Shown in pieces: positions 36,531 through 45,555 of a DNA stretch of 64,000 nt; position 1 is the stretch's first letter; each line of letters begins with the position of its first letter. The position numbers and the translations under genes are program-made. This stretch comes from Pseudomonadota bacterium (GTDB lineage Bacteria; Pseudomonadota; Alphaproteobacteria; Azospirillales; Azospirillaceae), in contig JAFAFA010000011.1 of assembly GCA_023423695.1 (NCBI GenBank), positions 186,001 through 250,000 of the forward strand, written 5' to 3'. Under the pieces are notes generated by a model. It was given only the letters and a program-made list of their open reading frames with translations. It made no database searches and was not told the origin of the DNA.

Positions 36531-37097
36531 TCACAGATACGGCGGCGTGCAGGCGCTGATCAGCTCGCACTCCTCCTCGCCGACGTTGCGGAAGCGATGG
36601 GGCACACGGCTGTCGAAGAAATAGGCGTCGCCAGGGCCGAGCATCTGCTTGCGGTCACCCACCGTCAGCTCGATCTGTCCCTTGATGACGATGCCGCCCT
36701 CTTCGCCTTCGTGCTGCAGCATGGTGCGGCCGGTGTCGGCGCCGGGGGCGTAGCGTTCGTGGAGCATCTGCAGGGTGCGGCTGCGCAGGTCGCCCACCTG
36801 CCGGAAGGAGATCTGGCCGACGGTGCCTTTCAGCTCGCCGGCCAGTTCGATCAGTTCGTCGTCCTTGAAGAAGATTTGCTCGGGCGGCGGCAAATCGTCG
36901 GAGGAGAAGAATTCGGCAAGGGTCATCGGGATGCCCTGGAGCACCTTGCGCAGCGACGAAACGGATGGGCTGCTGCGGTTCTGCTCGATCAGGGAAATTG
37001 TACCGTTGGTCACTCCGGCTCGCTGGGCGAGCGCCCGCTGGGACAGCCCATGCTGTTCGCGGATCTGCTTCAACCTTGCGCCGACGTCGAATTCCAT
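36531..37097 (-). CDS. XRE-cupin transcription regulator (PuuR-like)
   Basis: A 188-residue repressor-type protein. An XRE HTH is at about residues 5-62 (LKQIREQHGLSQRALAQRAG, then TNGTISLIEQNRSSPSVSSL), and a cupin_2 effector domain at about 115-185 (LQHEGEEGGIVIKGQIELTVG, LGPGDAYFFDSRVPHRFRN). Length and sequence match PuuR, which represses putrescine catabolism and is relieved by putrescine. ATG 37097. It is divergent from gabD with a strong inverted repeat in between, and lies next to a polyamine importer, so it probably controls one or both. Ligand identity is inferred. Confidence 0.9.
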   Translation of the reverse strand: MEFDVGARLKQIREQHGLSQRALAQRAGVTNGTISLIEQNRSSPSVSSLRKVLQGIPMTLAEFFSSDDLPPPEQIFFKDDELIELAGELKGTVGQISFRQVGDLRSRTLQMLHERYAPGADTGRTMLQHEGEEGGIVIKGQIELTVGDRKQMLGPGDAYFFDSRVPHRFRNVGEEECELISACTPPYL

Positions 37098-37168
37098 CAC
37101 CGGACTCCTGCTCCACACCCGTCTAGGCAATAGCTCATCCGTGCAACCCCGTCATCAGAATATGAACA

Positions 37169-37199
37169 GTTAAACAGGGGTTGTTTAATTTATTAAACA
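37169..37199. promoter_or_regulatory. Probable operator of the PuuR-like regulator
   Basis: TGTTTAAT at 37182-37189 and ATTAAACA at 37192-37199 form a perfect 8-bp inverted repeat around TT; a third half-site GTTAAAC stands at 37169-37175. It is 70 bp upstream of the regulator's start and about 115 bp upstream of gabD. AT-rich half-sites of this kind are usual for XRE-cupin repressors. Confidence 0.6.
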
Positions 37200-37314
37200 T
37201 GGTACGCTTCTTTCCATGGTCCAGGCCCCCGGCAGGAAGCCCTTGATGAACAAGGGGAATTCCGCCGGGCGCGGCCGGACGGTTCCACAATCCTTCATCC
37301 AGGGCGGATCGAAC

Positions 37315-38775
37315 ATGCTGTCGTTGAACGACCAGGGACTTCTCCGAACCAAGGGCTACGTGAATGGTGCGTGGCGCGCGGGCGATTCCGGGAAGAGCTT
37401 CCCGGTCACCAACCCCGCCACCGGCGCCGTCATCGCCGAAGTGTCCGACATGGGTGCCGCCGAGACGCGCGAGGCGATCGACGCCGCCAACGCCGCCCTG
37501 CCGGCCTGGAAGGCCAAGACCGCGAAGGAGCGCGCGGCGATCCTGCGCCGCTGGTACGACCTGATCCTCGCCGCGCAGGAGGATCTGGCCCAGCTGATGA
37601 CCGCCGAACAGGGCAAGCCCCTGACCGAATCGCGCGGCGAGGTCGTCTACGGCGCCTCCTTCATCGAGTGGTTCGCGGAGGAGGGCAAGCGCGCCTACGG
37701 CGACGTCATCCCCAGCTTTGCCGCCAACAAGCGCATCGTCGTGCTGAAGGAGGCCATCGGCGTCGTCGCGGCGATCACGCCGTGGAATTTCCCGAACGCC
37801 ATGATCACCCGCAAGGTGGCCCCGGCGCTGGCCGCCGGCTGCACCGTGGTGGTCAAGCCGGCCGAGGACACTCCGCTGTCCGCCCTGGCGCTGGCCGAAC
37901 TGGCCGAGCGTGCCGGTTTCCCCGCCGGTGTCTTCAACATCGTGATGGGCCGCGATCCGGCCGCCATCGGCCATGAGCTGACCCACAGCCCGATCGTCCG
38001 CAAGGTCAGCTTCACCGGCTCGACCGAGGTCGGCAAGCTGCTGATGCGGCAGGCCGCCAGCACGGTCAAGAAGGTGTCGCTGGAGCTGGGCGGCAACGCC
38101 CCCTTCATCGTCTTCGACGACGCCGATCTGGACGAGGCGGTCAAGGGCGCCATGGCGTCGAAGTACCGCAACGCCGGCCAGACCTGCGTCTGCGCCAATC
38201 GGCTGCTGGTCCAGGCCGGCGTCTATGACGCCTTCGCCGCCAAGCTGGCCGAGGCCGTCAAGGCGCTGAAGGTCGGCAACGGCGCGGAGGCCGGCGTCAC
38301 CCAGGGTCCGCTGATCAACGCCGACGCCGTTGCCAAGGTGGAAGAGCTGATGGGCGACGCGCTGGAGAAGGGCGCCAAGGTCGTGCTCGGCGGCAAGCGC
38401 CACGCGCTGGGCGGCACCTTCTTCGAGCCGACGATCCTGACCGGCATCACCACCGAGATGCGCGTCGCCCGTGAAGAGATCTTCGGCCCGGTCGCCCCGC
38501 TGTTCAAGTTCGAGACGGAAGAGGACGCCATCCGCATGGCGAACGACACCGAATTCGGGCTTGCCGCCTATTTCTACAGCCGCGACATCGGCCGCGTCTG
38601 GCGCGTGGCGGAAAAGCTGGAATACGGCATCGTCGGCATCAACGAGGGCATCATCTCGACCGAAGTCGCCCCCTTCGGCGGCGTCAAGGAGTCCGGCATC
38701 GGCCGCGAAGGCTCCAAGTACGGCCTCGATGATTTCATGGAAGTCAAATATCTCTGCGTCGGCCTCGGCGCCTGA
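37315..38775 (+). CDS. gabD: Succinate-semialdehyde dehydrogenase
   Basis: A 486-residue aldehyde dehydrogenase oxidising succinate semialdehyde (from GABA) to succinate, probably with NADP. Motifs: ITPWNFPNAMITRK, the Rossmann FTGSTEVGKLL, catalytic Glu in LELGGNAP and catalytic Cys in GQTCVCANR; APFGGVKESGIGREG near the end is GabD-like. ATG 37315 (MLSLNDQGLLRTKGYVNG) is preferred; the frame opens upstream at a TTG-rich leader without support. Followed 23 nt later by gabT, so the two form an operon that completes GABA catabolism. Confidence 0.95.
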   Translation: MLSLNDQGLLRTKGYVNGAWRAGDSGKSFPVTNPATGAVIAEVSDMGAAETREAIDAANAALPAWKAKTAKERAAILRRWYDLILAAQEDLAQLMTAEQGKPLTESRGEVVYGASFIEWFAEEGKRAYGDVIPSFAANKRIVVLKEAIGVVAAITPWNFPNAMITRKVAPALAAGCTVVVKPAEDTPLSALALAELAERAGFPAGVFNIVMGRDPAAIGHELTHSPIVRKVSFTGSTEVGKLLMRQAASTVKKVSLELGGNAPFIVFDDADLDEAVKGAMASKYRNAGQTCVCANRLLVQAGVYDAFAAKLAEAVKALKVGNGAEAGVTQGPLINADAVAKVEELMGDALEKGAKVVLGGKRHALGGTFFEPTILTGITTEMRVAREEIFGPVAPLFKFETEEDAIRMANDTEFGLAAYFYSRDIGRVWRVAEKLEYGIVGINEGIISTEVAPFGGVKESGIGREGSKYGLDDFMEVKYLCVGLGA

Positions 38776-38798
38776 CCGTCGTCAAAGGAAATAAGACC

Positions 38799-40088
38799 AT
38801 GAGCACCAACCAGTCCTTCGTCGCCCGTCGCGAGGCCGCCGTCTCCCGTGGCATCTCCGCCGGCATGCCCTTCTACATCGACCGCGCTGAAAACGCCGAG
38901 ATGTGGGACATCGAGGGCAAGCGCTTCATCGACTTCGCCGGCGGCATCGCCGTGCTGAACACCGGCCACCGTCACCCGAAGGTGATGGAGGCGGTGAAGG
39001 GCCAGCTGGAGCGCTTCACCCACACCTGCGCGATGGTCACGCCCTATGACAGCTTCGTCGAGCTGGCGGAGAAGCTGAACGCGCTGGTCCCCGGCCCGAC
39101 CCCGAAGAAGACCGCCTTCTTCACCACCGGTGCCGAGGCGGTGGAGAACGCCGTCAAGATCGCCCGCGCCGCCACCGGCCGTCCCGGCGTCGTCGCCTTC
39201 TCCGGCGGCTTCCACGGCCGCACGCTGCTGACCATGGGCCTGACCGGCAAGGTCGTGCCCTACAAGGTCGGCTTCGGTCCCTTCCCGGCCGAAATCTTCC
39301 ATGTGCCCTTCCCCAACGCCTATCGCGGCATCAGCGAGGCGGAGAGCCTGAAGGCGCTGGACACCCTGTTCAAGGCCGACGTCGATGCCAGCCGCGTCGC
39401 CGCCATCATCATCGAGCCGGTGCAGGGCGAGGGCGGTTTCAACATCGCCAGCCCGTCCTTCCTCCAGGCGATCCGCGCGGTCTGCGACAAGCACGGCATC
39501 GTCATGATCGTCGACGAGATCCAGACCGGTTTCGCCCGTACCGGCAAGATGTTCGCCGTCGAGCATGCCGGGATCGAGCCGGACCTCGTCACCATGGCCA
39601 AGAGCCTGGCCGGCGGCTTCCCGCTGTCGGCGGTGACCGGCAAGGCCGCCCTGATGGACGCGCCGATCCCCGGCGGCCTCGGCGGCACCTATGCCGGCAG
39701 CCCGCTGGCGACGACCGCGGCGCTGGCGGTGATCAACGTCATCGAGGAGGAGAAGCTGGTCGAGCGCGCCGAGAAGCTCGGTGAGCGCATCGCCAGCCGC
39801 TTCCGCGCCATGGCCCAGCGCAACAGCCTGTCGGTGATCGGCGATGTCCGCAACCTGGGCGCCATGGTCGCCATGGAGCTGGTGACCGACCGCGAGACCA
39901 AGGAGCCGGCCGCCGACCTGACCAAGGCGCTGGTCGCCAAGGCGGCAGAGAAGGGCCTGATCCTGCTGTCCTGCGGCACCTACGCCAACGTCATCCGCGT
40001 CCTGGTCCCGCTGACCGCTTCGGACGCCCTGGTCGACGAAGGCCTGGACATCATCGAGCGTTCGCTGGAAGAACTGGTGTCGGCGTAA
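38799..40088 (+). CDS. gabT: 4-aminobutyrate aminotransferase
   Basis: A 429-residue class III PLP aminotransferase converting GABA and 2-oxoglutarate to succinate semialdehyde and glutamate. Motifs: TTGAEAVENAVKIARAATGRP, the Gly-rich FSGGFHGRTLLTMG, cofactor Asp in VDEIQTGFARTG and PLP-binding Lys in TMAKSLAGGFPLS. GLGGTYAGSPLATTAALAV is GabT/PuuE-typical. Start ATG 38799 after AAAGGAAAT. Its product feeds GabD. It could equally act as PuuE in putrescine breakdown, which fits the neighbouring PuuR-like gene and importer. Confidence 0.94.
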   Translation: MSTNQSFVARREAAVSRGISAGMPFYIDRAENAEMWDIEGKRFIDFAGGIAVLNTGHRHPKVMEAVKGQLERFTHTCAMVTPYDSFVELAEKLNALVPGPTPKKTAFFTTGAEAVENAVKIARAATGRPGVVAFSGGFHGRTLLTMGLTGKVVPYKVGFGPFPAEIFHVPFPNAYRGISEAESLKALDTLFKADVDASRVAAIIIEPVQGEGGFNIASPSFLQAIRAVCDKHGIVMIVDEIQTGFARTGKMFAVEHAGIEPDLVTMAKSLAGGFPLSAVTGKAALMDAPIPGGLGGTYAGSPLATTAALAVINVIEEEKLVERAEKLGERIASRFRAMAQRNSLSVIGDVRNLGAMVAMELVTDRETKEPAADLTKALVAKAAEKGLILLSCGTYANVIRVLVPLTASDALVDEGLDIIERSLEELVSA

Positions 40089-40093
40089 CGAGA

Positions 40094-40275
40094 CTCCCTC
40101 TCCACCCTGGATCCCCTCTCTCCCCCCGGGAGAGGGAAGGGGCCCAAGCGAAGCTTGGGAAGGGTGAGGGGGACGCATGGCGGGGATTATCAAGAAACGC
40201 GGAGCGCCGGTCCTATCCCCGGCGCTCCGCAATGCATCCCCCTCACCCTAACCCTCTCCCCAGGGGGGAGAGGGG
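40094..40275. repeat. Intergenic palindromic repeat, family B, variant copy without the core
   Basis: About 180 bp between gabT and the CoA-transferase gene. It shares the GAGAGGGAAGGGGCCCAAGC...GCTTGGGAAGGGTGAGGG start of copy 2 but, in place of the core, has another perfect hairpin: GCGGAGCGCCGG (40199-40210) with CCGGCGCTCCGC (40219-40230). It ends with CCCTCACCCTAACCCTCTCCCC and a GGGGAGAGGGG arm. Confidence 0.8.
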
Positions 40276-40318
40276 ACTCAAGGGCGGGGAAATGCCAATA
40301 ATTCAGGAGGAAGTGACC

Positions 40319-41521
40319 TTGGCCGGACCCTTGTCGCACATCCGGGTGCTGGAACTGTCGCGCGTTCTCGCCGGGCCGTGGTCGGCGCAGACGCTGGCCG
40401 ATCTCGGCGCCGACGTGATCAAGGTGGAACGGCCGGGCGCCGGCGACGACACCCGCGCCTGGGGTCCGCCCTGGGCCGGAGACCAGTCGGCCTATTTCCT
40501 GTCGACCAACCGGGGCAAGCGCTCCATCACCATCGACTTCGAGCGTCCGGAGGGGCAGGAACTGGTCCGGAAGCTCGCCGCCCAGGCCGATGTCGTCATC
40601 GAGAATTTCAAGGTCGGCGGGCTGGTCAAGTACGGCCTCGACTATGACAGCCTGAAGGCGGTCAACCCGCGGCTGGTCTATTGCTCGATCACCGGCTTCG
40701 GCCAGACCGGGCCGTACCGCAACCGCGCCGGCTACGACTTCATGATCCAGGGCATGGGCGGGCTGATGAGCATCACCGGCCAGCCCGACGGCGAGCCGGG
40801 CGGCGGTCCGGTCAAGGTCGGCGTCGCGGTGACCGACATCTTCACCGGCCTCTACGCCACCATCGGCATCATGGGCGCGCTGGCCCACCGCGACCGCACC
40901 GGCGAGGGGCAGCAGGTCGACCTCGCCTTGCTCGACGTGCAGGTGGCGGTGCTGGCCAACCAGGCGATGAACTGCCTGGTCGGCGGCAAGGCGCCGCAGC
41001 GGCTCGGCAACGCCCATCCGAACATCGTGCCCTATCAGGCCTTCGCCACCCGCGACGGCTACATCATCCTGGCGGTCGGCAACGACGGCCAGTTCGCCAA
41101 GTTCTGCACGGTCGCCGGCCGTGCCGATCTGGCCAAGGACGAACGCTACGCCACCAACCCGGCCCGCGTCGCCAACCGCAAGGAACTGGTGGCCCTGCTG
41201 GAGGAGCTGATCCGCACCCGCGACAGCCAGGACTGGCTGAGCGCGCTGGAGCAGGTCGGCGTTCCCTGCGGCCCGATCAACGACCTGACCGCGGTGTTCG
41301 AGGACCCGCAGGTGAAGGCCCGCAACATCCACCAGGATCTGCCGCACCCGACCCAGGGCAGCGTGCCGACGGTGGCGAGCCCGATCCGCTACAGCGGCAC
41401 GCCGCTGGTCCACGACACCGCCCCGCCGACGCTGGGCCAGCACACCGACACGGTGCTTGCGGATCAGCTTGGCTTGAGCGAGGCCGATATCGCATCCTTG
41501 CGGGACAGGGGTGTGATCTGA
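40319..41521 (+). CDS. Family III CoA-transferase (CaiB/BaiF)
   Basis: A 400-residue (from the TTG start) CoA-transferase that moves CoA between carboxylic acids. Visible: LSRVLAGPWSAQTLADLGADVIKVERPGAGDDTR, FLSTNRGKRSITIDF, the catalytic Asp in YDFMIQGMGGLMS, and the C-terminal GVPCGPINDL. I prefer TTG 40319, eight bases after a perfect AGGAGG (40305-40310), because family members start just before this point; ATG 40292 is the in-frame alternative. It follows gabDT after a repeat and may activate a dicarboxylate with succinyl-CoA, but the substrate is unproven. Confidence 0.9.
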   Translation: MAGPLSHIRVLELSRVLAGPWSAQTLADLGADVIKVERPGAGDDTRAWGPPWAGDQSAYFLSTNRGKRSITIDFERPEGQELVRKLAAQADVVIENFKVGGLVKYGLDYDSLKAVNPRLVYCSITGFGQTGPYRNRAGYDFMIQGMGGLMSITGQPDGEPGGGPVKVGVAVTDIFTGLYATIGIMGALAHRDRTGEGQQVDLALLDVQVAVLANQAMNCLVGGKAPQRLGNAHPNIVPYQAFATRDGYIILAVGNDGQFAKFCTVAGRADLAKDERYATNPARVANRKELVALLEELIRTRDSQDWLSALEQVGVPCGPINDLTAVFEDPQVKARNIHQDLPHPTQGSVPTVASPIRYSGTPLVHDTAPPTLGQHTDTVLADQLGLSEADIASLRDRGVI

Positions 41522-41598
41522 GGGTGTGAAAGCGGGGCGGCCCTTCGGCTATGGTGCCGTCCCATCATTTACACTCTCAATCATCTCCGGATCTTTCC

Positions 41599-42501
41599 AT
41601 GACCGCGGCCCCCGCGACCGACACCCGCCTCGGCATCCTGATGATGCTGGGCGGGATGACGCTATTCACGCTGAACGACGCGCTCGGCAAATGGCTGGTG
41701 GCGGACCATTCCGTCGCCATGCTGATCGCCGTGCGCAGCCTGTTCGGGCTGGCGGTGCTGGCGCCGATGATCCGGCGCGAGGGAGTGGCCAGGGTCTTCG
41801 CCGTCGACCGGCTGCCGCTGCACATCCTGCGCGTCTTCCTGATGACGGTGGACGTCGCCTGCTTCTACTGGGCAGTCGGCTACCTGCCGCTCGCCGACGT
41901 GATGACCATCTACATGTCGGCGCCGCTGATCGTCACCGCGCTGTCGGTGGTGATCCTGCGGGAAAGCGTAGGCTGGCGCCGCTGGGTGGCGGTGCTGGTC
42001 GGCTTCGTCGGCGTCGTCATCGTGCTGAATCCGACCGGCCGCTTCGATCTGTGGCCGTCGCTGGTGGCGCTGCTGGGCGCCGTCATCTTCTCCGGCGGCG
42101 TGATCTCCACCCGCGTCCTGCGCTCCGCCTCCAGCCTGACGCTGGTCGGCAACCAGATGGTCGGCGGCATCCTGATCGGCGGTGCGGCGCTGCCCTGGTC
42201 CTGGTCGGCGCCGGGCTGGCTCGGCTTCTTCCTGCTGGGGCTGCTGGGCATCACCGCGCTGGCGGGCCACGCCATGATGAACCGCTCGCTGCAGCTCAGC
42301 CCGGCCGCGGTGGTGGTACCGTTCCAGTATGTGTCGATCCTGTGGGCGGTGATCCTCGACCTCGCCGTCTGGGGCACCGCGCCGACCGCCCGCATGGGGG
42401 TGGGCGCCGCGCTGATCATCGGCAGCGGCCTGTTCATCGTCTACCGTGAACAGCGCCTCAAGCGCGGGGTCGCGGCGGAAGGCGTGGCGGAGGTGCCGTG
42501 A
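41599..42501 (+). CDS. EamA/DMT-superfamily transporter
   Basis: A 300-residue inner-membrane protein with about ten TM segments in two EamA repeats; the opening LGILMMLGGMTLFTLNDALGKWLV is common in this family. ATG 41599 is used. It lies 77 bp after the CoA-transferase gene and may be cotranscribed. Exported or imported substrate is unknown; it is not closely similar to the other EamA gene in this window (2661-3569). Confidence 0.87.
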   Translation: MTAAPATDTRLGILMMLGGMTLFTLNDALGKWLVADHSVAMLIAVRSLFGLAVLAPMIRREGVARVFAVDRLPLHILRVFLMTVDVACFYWAVGYLPLADVMTIYMSAPLIVTALSVVILRESVGWRRWVAVLVGFVGVVIVLNPTGRFDLWPSLVALLGAVIFSGGVISTRVLRSASSLTLVGNQMVGGILIGGAALPWSWSAPGWLGFFLLGLLGITALAGHAMMNRSLQLSPAAVVVPFQYVSILWAVILDLAVWGTAPTARMGVGAALIIGSGLFIVYREQRLKRGVAAEGVAEVP

Positions 42502-42510
42502 GGCGAAGCC

Positions 42511-42885
42511 TCACCGCCCGAAGAAGCGCGGCACCAGCCTGACCGTCACCGGCTCCACCGGGCGCCAGCCATAGTCGCGGATGACGTCGTTGGACTCGAC
42601 CGCGCGGCGGTCGCGCTCCAGCGACCATGTGATGTGGTAGGTGGAGCCGTCGGGTCGGTCGCTGGTGCCGCCGATGGCGACGACGACCGCCTGCACCCCC
42701 TCGCCGTCGTCGGCGCAGCCGATCACCTCCGCTTCGGTGGCGGTCGGCAGCGGCTCATCCCGGCCGGCGCCGAAGTTCTGGGTCACATGGTCGGCGACGA
42801 GCCGCTCGTAACGCTGCGGGATCAGGGCCAGCAGCCGGCCGCGCTCCTCCGCAGGCAGTTCCCAGCCGGTGTATCCCGCTCCCAT
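42511..42885 (-). CDS. Small protein with two HxT motifs, possible 2H phosphoesterase-like
   Basis: A 124-residue soluble protein. Two motifs of the form His-hydrophobic-Thr are visible: DHVTQNFG (His33, Thr35) and YHITWSLE (His84, Thr86). Paired HxT/S motifs are the signature of 2H phosphoesterases and RNA ligase T-like enzymes, although the usual proteins are longer and the spacing here is short. I prefer ATG 42885, eight bases after GGAGG; a GTG at 42909 would add eight residues. It is tail-to-tail with the EamA gene and precedes the unknown gene pair on the same strand. Functional call is tentative. Confidence 0.6.
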   Translation of the reverse strand: MGAGYTGWELPAEERGRLLALIPQRYERLVADHVTQNFGAGRDEPLPTATEAEVIGCADDGEGVQAVVVAIGGTSDRPDGSTYHITWSLERDRRAVESNDVIRDYGWRPVEPVTVRLVPRFFGR

Positions 42886-42922
42886 CGCCCGATCCTCCGC
42901 TTCGCACACGCCCGACTAAAAC

Positions 42923-44230
42923 TCACCGCCGGCCGCCGTTCATGATCCCGTCCATGATCTTATTCGCTTCGGCAGGACCGGCAATCAGCTCGATCATGCG
43001 GATGGCGGTGTAGCCGGTGCGGGCGTTGCCGGCGGGTCCGGCCAGCGCCTGCTGGGCCTTTTCCGTCAGCGAGGCGGTGGTCTTCTGCGTCATCTCCCGC
43101 AGCTCGCCGCGCAGGCCCAGCGAATCGGCGATGGTCGCACATTTGCGCAAGGCCCGTGCCTGGTTCTCCGCCTGGGCCAGTTGGGCCCGCCCTTCGCTGC
43201 CGCCGTCCAGCGCGCCGATGGCGGCGACGATGCCGGCGTCGGCATCCTGCAGCACCTGGGTCTTCACCATAGCGTGGACGGAGTTGCGGACGTCCTTCAA
43301 CCGCTGGTCGAAGTCCTTGTTGCGGCTGTGCTCCATCGCCGCACGGGTGGCGTCCAGGCTGGCGACGAGGTCGAGCGCGAGGTCGGCCACCGCCATGCGG
43401 TCGGTGCCGCTGCCGGAGGCGCTCCGGAAGGCGCGCGAGCGGTCTTCCATCTGGGCGACGACCGTTCCGCTCAGCGCCATGAACAGGGCGGCGCGGTCGG
43501 CCGACTTCTGTCCAAGATCCATGTCCCACAAACCGCTCAGCAGGACCGTCGGGTCGCAGAGCCGCGATGCGGCGATCAGGACGAAGATCTTCAGCGCCTC
43601 CGGCCGGGAGCGTGTGACGCGGCGGCCGACCGCCTGGATCGCCTCGACATGGTCGGCGTGCAGCTTCGGCACCGGTTTGGGCGACAGCGCCGCCTTCATC
43701 TCCGCCACTTCGGGCGCGATGGACAGGATGGTGGCGATGTCGGTCAGCGCCCGCATCCGCGCCGGATTCATCCGCAATTCCAGCGCATCGCTGTAATGGC
43801 CGGCGACCGCGGCCTCGGCGATCCGGGTCACCGCCGCGCCGCACTCGGCCCAGAAGGCTTCCGTCAGCGCCTTGCGTTGCGGGCCGTCCTGCAGGGCGGG
43901 GCGGAAGCTGCGCAGCCGGTCCTTGCCGATCTCGGCCTCCACCAGCGGCCACAGGCCGTTCATCAGCGACCGCTCGATGACGCTCAGCGGCACCGGGTCG
44001 GCCTTGCCCAGCGCTTCGAACAGATCCTCGAACGGGTCGCAGAACAGGCGCTTCAGGGTAGGCCGGCGGTGCACCCGCAGCTCGACCAGCCGGGGGCGGA
44101 TGACGGCGATGGTGCGCTGGATGTCGGGATGCTCGTTCATCTGCTCCAGCAGGTCGACGACCTGACGGAACTTGGCCTCGTCGATGTCCAGAAGCTTGTC
44201 ACCCAGCGCGACCAGATCCCTCATCTCCAT
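42923..44230 (-). CDS. Uncharacterised helical protein, 435 aa (second of a pair)
   Basis: No family recognised. The protein is soluble and appears almost wholly alpha-helical, rich in Ala, Leu, Arg and Asp; no signal or TM. Notable segments are DIDEAKFRQVVDLLEQMNEHPD, VIRPRLVELRVHRRPTLKRLF, CDPFEDLFEALG and the Gly/Ser-containing SASGSGTDRMAVADLALDLV. Its ATG (44230) comes two bases after the stop of the gene upstream, so the two are translationally linked and their products probably interact. ATG 44224 is also in frame. No catalytic motif stands out. Confidence 0.75.
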   Translation of the reverse strand: MEMRDLVALGDKLLDIDEAKFRQVVDLLEQMNEHPDIQRTIAVIRPRLVELRVHRRPTLKRLFCDPFEDLFEALGKADPVPLSVIERSLMNGLWPLVEAEIGKDRLRSFRPALQDGPQRKALTEAFWAECGAAVTRIAEAAVAGHYSDALELRMNPARMRALTDIATILSIAPEVAEMKAALSPKPVPKLHADHVEAIQAVGRRVTRSRPEALKIFVLIAASRLCDPTVLLSGLWDMDLGQKSADRAALFMALSGTVVAQMEDRSRAFRSASGSGTDRMAVADLALDLVASLDATRAAMEHSRNKDFDQRLKDVRNSVHAMVKTQVLQDADAGIVAAIGALDGGSEGRAQLAQAENQARALRKCATIADSLGLRGELREMTQKTTASLTEKAQQALAGPAGNARTGYTAIRMIELIAGPAEANKIMDGIMNGGRR

Positions 44231-44232
44231 GG

Positions 44233-45336
44233 TCAGGCCGCCTTCCCTTTTAGCGTCTCGATCCGCATGACGAGATCGACGTCCAACTGGCCGCTGCGCC
44301 AGTCGACATAGGCGCGCACCGACCGCTTCTGGCTGGTGATCAGCTTGTCGGCCATCAGCGACTGGTCGATCCGCCCTTCGTCGCGGGGCAGCAGCGGGAT
44401 GACGCGGAAGATGTCGTGGACGGCCATGTCCTGGGTGTACCGGTCCTGGGTCAGCGCGTCGCTCCACAGCAGGATCAGGTATTCCCAGCCGTCCAGCAGC
44501 CAGGACAGCCGGCTGCACGCCTTGCGGATCTGCGGCCGCTTGGTCTCCCACTGGCGCAGCAGCGTCTCGAACGAGGCCATGGCCTGATCCAGCTGGCCGA
44601 TGACGTTGCGGGCGTGGTTGACCGTGTGCTCCGCCACCTCGGCGCAGAAGCCGCCGATGGGGGCCGCTTCCGACACGTTGTCGGTGGCCCAGTCGGTCAT
44701 GCTGTCGCGGAAGCCCTGCAGGTCGCGCATCAGCCGCCGCAGCCGCGCCGGCTTGGGCGAGGTGGCGAGCCCGATCGATTCCATCAGCACCGCCAGCTCG
44801 GCGATGCGGCTATAGAGTTCGGTCGGCTCCAGCGCCAGACGCTGCGCCGCCTTCATCATCAGGTCGCGGGTCAGCTTCTGCCCTTCGGCGGAGGTCAGGC
44901 CGACCCGCAGGATCTCGGTCGATTCCAGGCCGACCGCCTTAAGCGCCTCGACGATCAGCTGATAGTTGATCAGGAGCCGCTGTTCGTCGTCGTCGCTCAG
45001 CGCCGCTTCCGCCGCCGCCACCGCGCCACCGCCGGCAAGGCCGCAGCGCGCCGCCTCCAGCACCGCCTTGCGGATGTCGTCGGGCGAGCAGCCGTCCGCC
45101 TTGGCGATCAGGTCGTGCAGCATGCGGTCGTGTACGGTCATCGGAAAGGCCAGCGGCAGCGACTTCCACGGCACCACATAGACGCCGCGCCCCTCCGACA
45201 GGTTTGGCACCAGAACTTCCAGCTGGTCGCGGCTGTCCTTGCGCACCCGCGTCTGGGCCAGGACCGGCGTGGTGAAGGCCACCGCGGCACCGCGTTCCTC
45301 GAAGGTGGACGGGGCGAAATTGGTAAGGGAGCGCAT
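44233..45336 (-). CDS. Uncharacterised helical protein, 367 aa (first of a pair)
   Basis: No family recognised. The N-terminal 65 residues look like a small beta-rich domain (FEERGAAVAFTTPVLAQTRVR, LEVLVPNLSEGRGVYVVPW), followed by a long helical body (MTVHDRMLHDLIAKADG, DIRKAVLEAARCGLAGG, and WLLDGWEYLILLW). The Asn-Leu-Ser-Glu-Gly-Arg-Gly turn and VPWKSL look conserved in style. No signal peptide. ATG 45336. It is the promoter-proximal gene of the two-gene unit; the 45400-45460 stretch upstream is AT-rich and may hold the promoter shared divergently with the AsmA gene. Confidence 0.77.
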   Translation of the reverse strand: MRSLTNFAPSTFEERGAAVAFTTPVLAQTRVRKDSRDQLEVLVPNLSEGRGVYVVPWKSLPLAFPMTVHDRMLHDLIAKADGCSPDDIRKAVLEAARCGLAGGGAVAAAEAALSDDDEQRLLINYQLIVEALKAVGLESTEILRVGLTSAEGQKLTRDLMMKAAQRLALEPTELYSRIAELAVLMESIGLATSPKPARLRRLMRDLQGFRDSMTDWATDNVSEAAPIGGFCAEVAEHTVNHARNVIGQLDQAMASFETLLRQWETKRPQIRKACSRLSWLLDGWEYLILLWSDALTQDRYTQDMAVHDIFRVIPLLPRDEGRIDQSLMADKLITSQKRSVRAYVDWRSGQLDVDLVMRIETLKGKAA

Positions 45337-45555
45337 CGTGTCTGCGGCCGTGGCTGCCAGGGGTGTCGAACCGGATCGTCGGATTACGGACCGGGGAACC
45401 TGAATTTTGCGTTAAATCCAATATAAGCGACAACGGAAATATATCACCTTTGGGTTAGGGGCCGGGATCTCTTGCGGTAACCCCGGTCCCGATCCTTCGC
45501 CGTTCCGCCCCGCCGGCCGTTGTCAGGGAAGGGCGGTTTGCGGAGGGCCGGGGGC

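Noticed and set aside
37199..37216. Sigma-54-like sequence TGGTACG-N4-TTTC upstream of gabD
   Set aside because: The -12 element should be GC and is TC here, so the essential half is missing.
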